A stretch of 64,000 nt of DNA, taken from contig NC_088307.1 of NCBI RefSeq assembly GCF_032854445.1, forward strand, positions 10,988,017 through 11,052,016, read 5' to 3'. Below, in pieces: positions 62,101 to 64,000 of this stretch (the first letter of the stretch is position 1; the number at the start of each line of letters is the position of its first letter). This DNA is from Liolophura sinensis (taxonomy: Eukaryota > Mollusca > Polyplacophora > Chitonida > Chitonidae). Below the pieces are notes generated by a model. The model was given only the letters and a program-made list of their open reading frames with translations. It did no database searches and had not been told where the DNA came from. A program made the translations under genes and the position numbers.

Positions 62101-62922
62101 ATCTGTGAACCATTGGCTTTTAGTAGTCAGCTTGGAGTATTCCTATATATACATTACTCAACTGTGACGTAATTACAAATAATCGATGACGTCACCTGTT
62201 AATCGTACCACGGATACGAGCTGTTTAGTCTTCCTGGTTGCTGAAATCATAAACTTTACTGATCGTGAAAAATGCGTAATGCTCAAAGCCTTGTTTAAAA
62301 TCATAAAATCTAAACAAAAAGTAAAACGTTACTTCAGGAAGTGACCCAAACATCTGCATGATACAGCGTTTTTTATATAACCAGACAGAAGTCAACATTC
62401 TTTTTGAATCCGAAGTGCACTCGATCAATCTATGCACATGTTGACAATCAGCCGATCAGTGCCCTGTCACATACACGTGTAAGAATCATTCTTGGATACC
62501 GTGTTAAACAATCTATAATGAAATAAATAAATTTGATTGTGTATTTGTTTGATTATTTCAATGGTGTTTTACGCCGTACTCAAGACCATTTCTCTAATTC
62601 TACGGAAGTCAGCATTATGATGGAATGAAAACCCGGTAGAGTGCGAGGAATCATATGACCATCGGCAGGCTGCTTTCAGACCTTCTCACATAACGACCAG
62701 AGAAGAAGCCAGCTGGCATCAGTTGGACTTACAGCGAGATTGGTGAGAGGCTCCTGGATCATTGAAAATCACGGCGGCGACATTCGGTTGTACATAGTAT
62801 AAAAGAAACTTACACGCCTCAGTGCCCACGCCTGGCTACCAGTGTTCGTCAAATGAAGCCTGACTTTACATACGGGACCAAGGTCCTCGGCGTCCTTTGA
62901 TGTCAGATAGTAAATATCCGTC
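56147..62922 (-). CDS. Gene B: paralogue of gene A, 5'-partial in this window (exons 3-7)
   Basis: Minus-strand exons: 62922-62814 and 61688-61583 (second part of the PLAT domain), 59569-59435 (TSP1-like; WKVWGECNC, RTRRRLPDPC), 57175-57146 (stalk, start uncertain), 56878-56779 (TM; AVIGSVLEFLALLVIVVGAV) and 56372-56147 (tail, stop at 56147). Phases agree throughout this model. Exons 1 and 2 would lie beyond 64000. The tail is about 23 residues longer than in gene A but ends with the same YMNQEFESEY, and also has RPPQPVP. Residue identity is roughly 70-83% in exons 3-5. The gene A splice acceptor before the stalk is not an AG here; the nearest AG upstream would shift frame into a stop, so I place the acceptor at 57176-57177. 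Function is inferred only from gene A. Confidence 0.75.
56708..56750. repeat. GAT trinucleotide-rich tract
   Basis: GATGATGATGATGGTGATGA repeats just past the TM exon of gene B. A shorter ATC run is at the matching spot after exon 6 of gene A (about 30695-30712). Confidence 0.8.
57962..58078 (+). repeat. SINE, shared with gene A intron 5
   Basis: Counterpart of 29803-29932; the flanks (TATATATCAGCG, TGTTGCGGTCAGAACATA) also match. Confidence 0.8.
59690..60086. pseudogene. Dispersed repeat (copy 4) joined to a gypsy-type gag fragment
   Basis: 59690-59835 carries the second dispersed repeat (CTGAGCGCCAAGCG). The plus-strand frame 59733-60086 continues into VAKLNKYFNPMENVTYKMYV, which resembles the FxPxxNVxYE/RxxF region of Ty3/gypsy gag proteins. 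Gene B intron 4 only. Confidence 0.5.
61308..61442 (+). repeat. SINE, shared with gene A intron 4
   Basis: Counterpart of 25497-25632. Flanks on both sides align with gene A. Confidence 0.85.
61713..61802 (-). repeat. SINE corresponding to the Polinton insertion site in gene A
   Basis: Uninterrupted here; TTCTTCCACCATACTGCGATAG and the tail match the two pieces on either side of the insertion in gene A. Confidence 0.7.
62540..62770 (-). repeat. SINE, shared with gene A intron 3
   Basis: Counterpart of 17262-17492; the ACTGATGCCAGCTGGCTTCT segment is common to both. Confidence 0.85.
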
Positions 62923-63700
62923 CTGTAAGGGAGGGGAAAATTAGGAATTGCTTATTACAGGCTTAATTATTTGTTTGAATGATCATTAACGATGATGTTT
63001 TCACCTATACTGCGAATTTAGATTTTATGACTGGAAGAAACCGATATGCACTAACACTGACACATTTTAGCACTCAACATTGGTGGGAAACAACTGATCC
63101 GGAACGAACTGTATTTATTATATAGCTACAAATGTGGTCCAATCAGATCAGTTTAATCGTGCCACGTGACCATCCTGTTGGTGTGATATCAATCAAGATC
63201 ACGTGCCTTTCTAAGTGATCCAACGATACGGAGACAAGGCTCATGTATAGATGGGCGTAGTGATTTCCCCCCAAAATTTGAGAATAATTGTTGATAGAGG
63301 AGTATCAGATATTTAATAAGTATTTTCAGAATCATCGAGTCTAAATCTGTGTCAGTAGTATAAAAGTCAAGCACCAACCAGTATCTGAAAAAATCAAAAA
63401 GATCCAAAATAAAGTAAAACTATCTACTTACATTATAGCTAATGAATATTAGGTTATTCAACATGGTGTTGCCCACAACAGGCAGGACGAAAAGCGAGTT
63501 CGAAGAAGTAATTGCGTGGCATTTTCAAATCTTGACATTTCCGTAGAGCTGAAGACATAGCGGGTCTCCGCTCTTCGTGTGGCATATGAGAAAAAAGATG
63601 TTAGAGACTGGGAATGACAGAACTCTCGTATATTAGCCTATGCTTATGCTTATAAGAAAATGAGTCATCCCGCGTAGAGAACACAGTGAGGAACTCGCGG
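62923..63700 (-). other. 3' part of gene B intron 2, colinear with gene A
   Basis: It matches 16465-17100 and then 11400-11534 of the left arm in reverse, jumping over the gypsy element at 63525-63530. Confidence 0.85.
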
Positions 63701-63804
63701 TAGCTATTGTTGAATCCCTCTGTTATTGCAAGATCAAGTGGTAAGTGTGCTCTTAACAACCAACTATATTAAACCCACCCACCCCCGCCCCTGTTCCAAA
63801 ATAT

Positions 63805-64000
63805 TTATTTATTTTTTCATTTTATTGGTGTTTTACGCCGTTCTCTTTTACGACGGCGGCTAGCATTATGGTGGGTGGGAACCGGGCGGAGCCCGGGGGG
63901 GGGGGGGGGGGGGCGATTCACTACAATCCGCAGGTTGCTGGATGACGTTCCCACATACAGTCGGAGGGGAAGCTCACAGCGACCGCATTGGTGAGAGGCT
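63805..64000 (-). repeat. SINE running off the window edge
   Basis: Reverse-orientation family copy with a ~19-G run inside the GC-rich body (63896-63914); its 5' head lies past 64000. Confidence 0.85.

Overview
The window is animal nuclear DNA. It has GT-AG introns, about 20 copies of one tRNA-headed SINE, several minisatellites, an LTR retrotransposon and a decayed Polinton/Maverick. The SINE resembles tRNA-derived SINEs known from molluscs, so I infer a mollusc (bivalve or gastropod). That inference is moderate, and no species is claimed.

Layout. At 251-904 (minus) is an intact GNAT acetyltransferase of the arylalkylamine N-acetyltransferase-like type. 0.9-6.7 kb is repeat-rich intergenic DNA with a 1.5-kb element bounded by ~124-bp inverted repeats. 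From 6725 to 31588 (plus) runs gene A, a seven-exon gene for a 310-aa type I membrane protein: signal peptide, PLAT/LH2 domain, short thrombospondin-1-like module, Ser/Thr-rich stalk, transmembrane helix, and a tail with a Pro motif and conserved tyrosines. Its introns are large because they hold a 4.9-kb degenerate Ty3/gypsy element (11540-16459), a 6.4-kb Polinton remnant (about 18224-24650) and many SINEs. 31.6-36.2 kb holds a LINE fragment, MITE-like repeats and a truncated pseudogene. The centre (36.2-49.9 kb) carries a three-exon secreted C-type lectin (37516-43724). A 3.6-kb satellite of 48-bp units begins directly in its last coding bases. A two-exon, two-TM protein resembling KCNMB/TipE auxiliary channel subunits lies at 49884-51935. 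From 56147 to the right edge, on the minus strand, is gene B, a paralogue of gene A whose first two exons lie outside the window.

The dominant structure is a large imperfect inverted duplication. Left arm ~11.4-36.16 kb (and presumably further left) matches right arm ~51.6-63.7 kb in reverse orientation, in exons and introns, including SINEs inserted at the same places. The arms flank the lectin/satellite spacer. The right arm serves as an empty-site control: it shows that the gypsy element and the Polinton are absent from the matching introns of gene B. One arm carries the two-TM gene intact; the other has only an interrupted piece of its second exon, cut off where a 22-bp minisatellite begins.

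The most novel biology I see is the PLAT-TSP1-TM receptor pair. The two copies share a nearly identical cytoplasmic C-terminus, while replacements cluster in the C-terminal half of the PLAT domain. One intron exists only in gene B; at the same place gene A has a translated 27-nt relic that still begins GT and ends AG.
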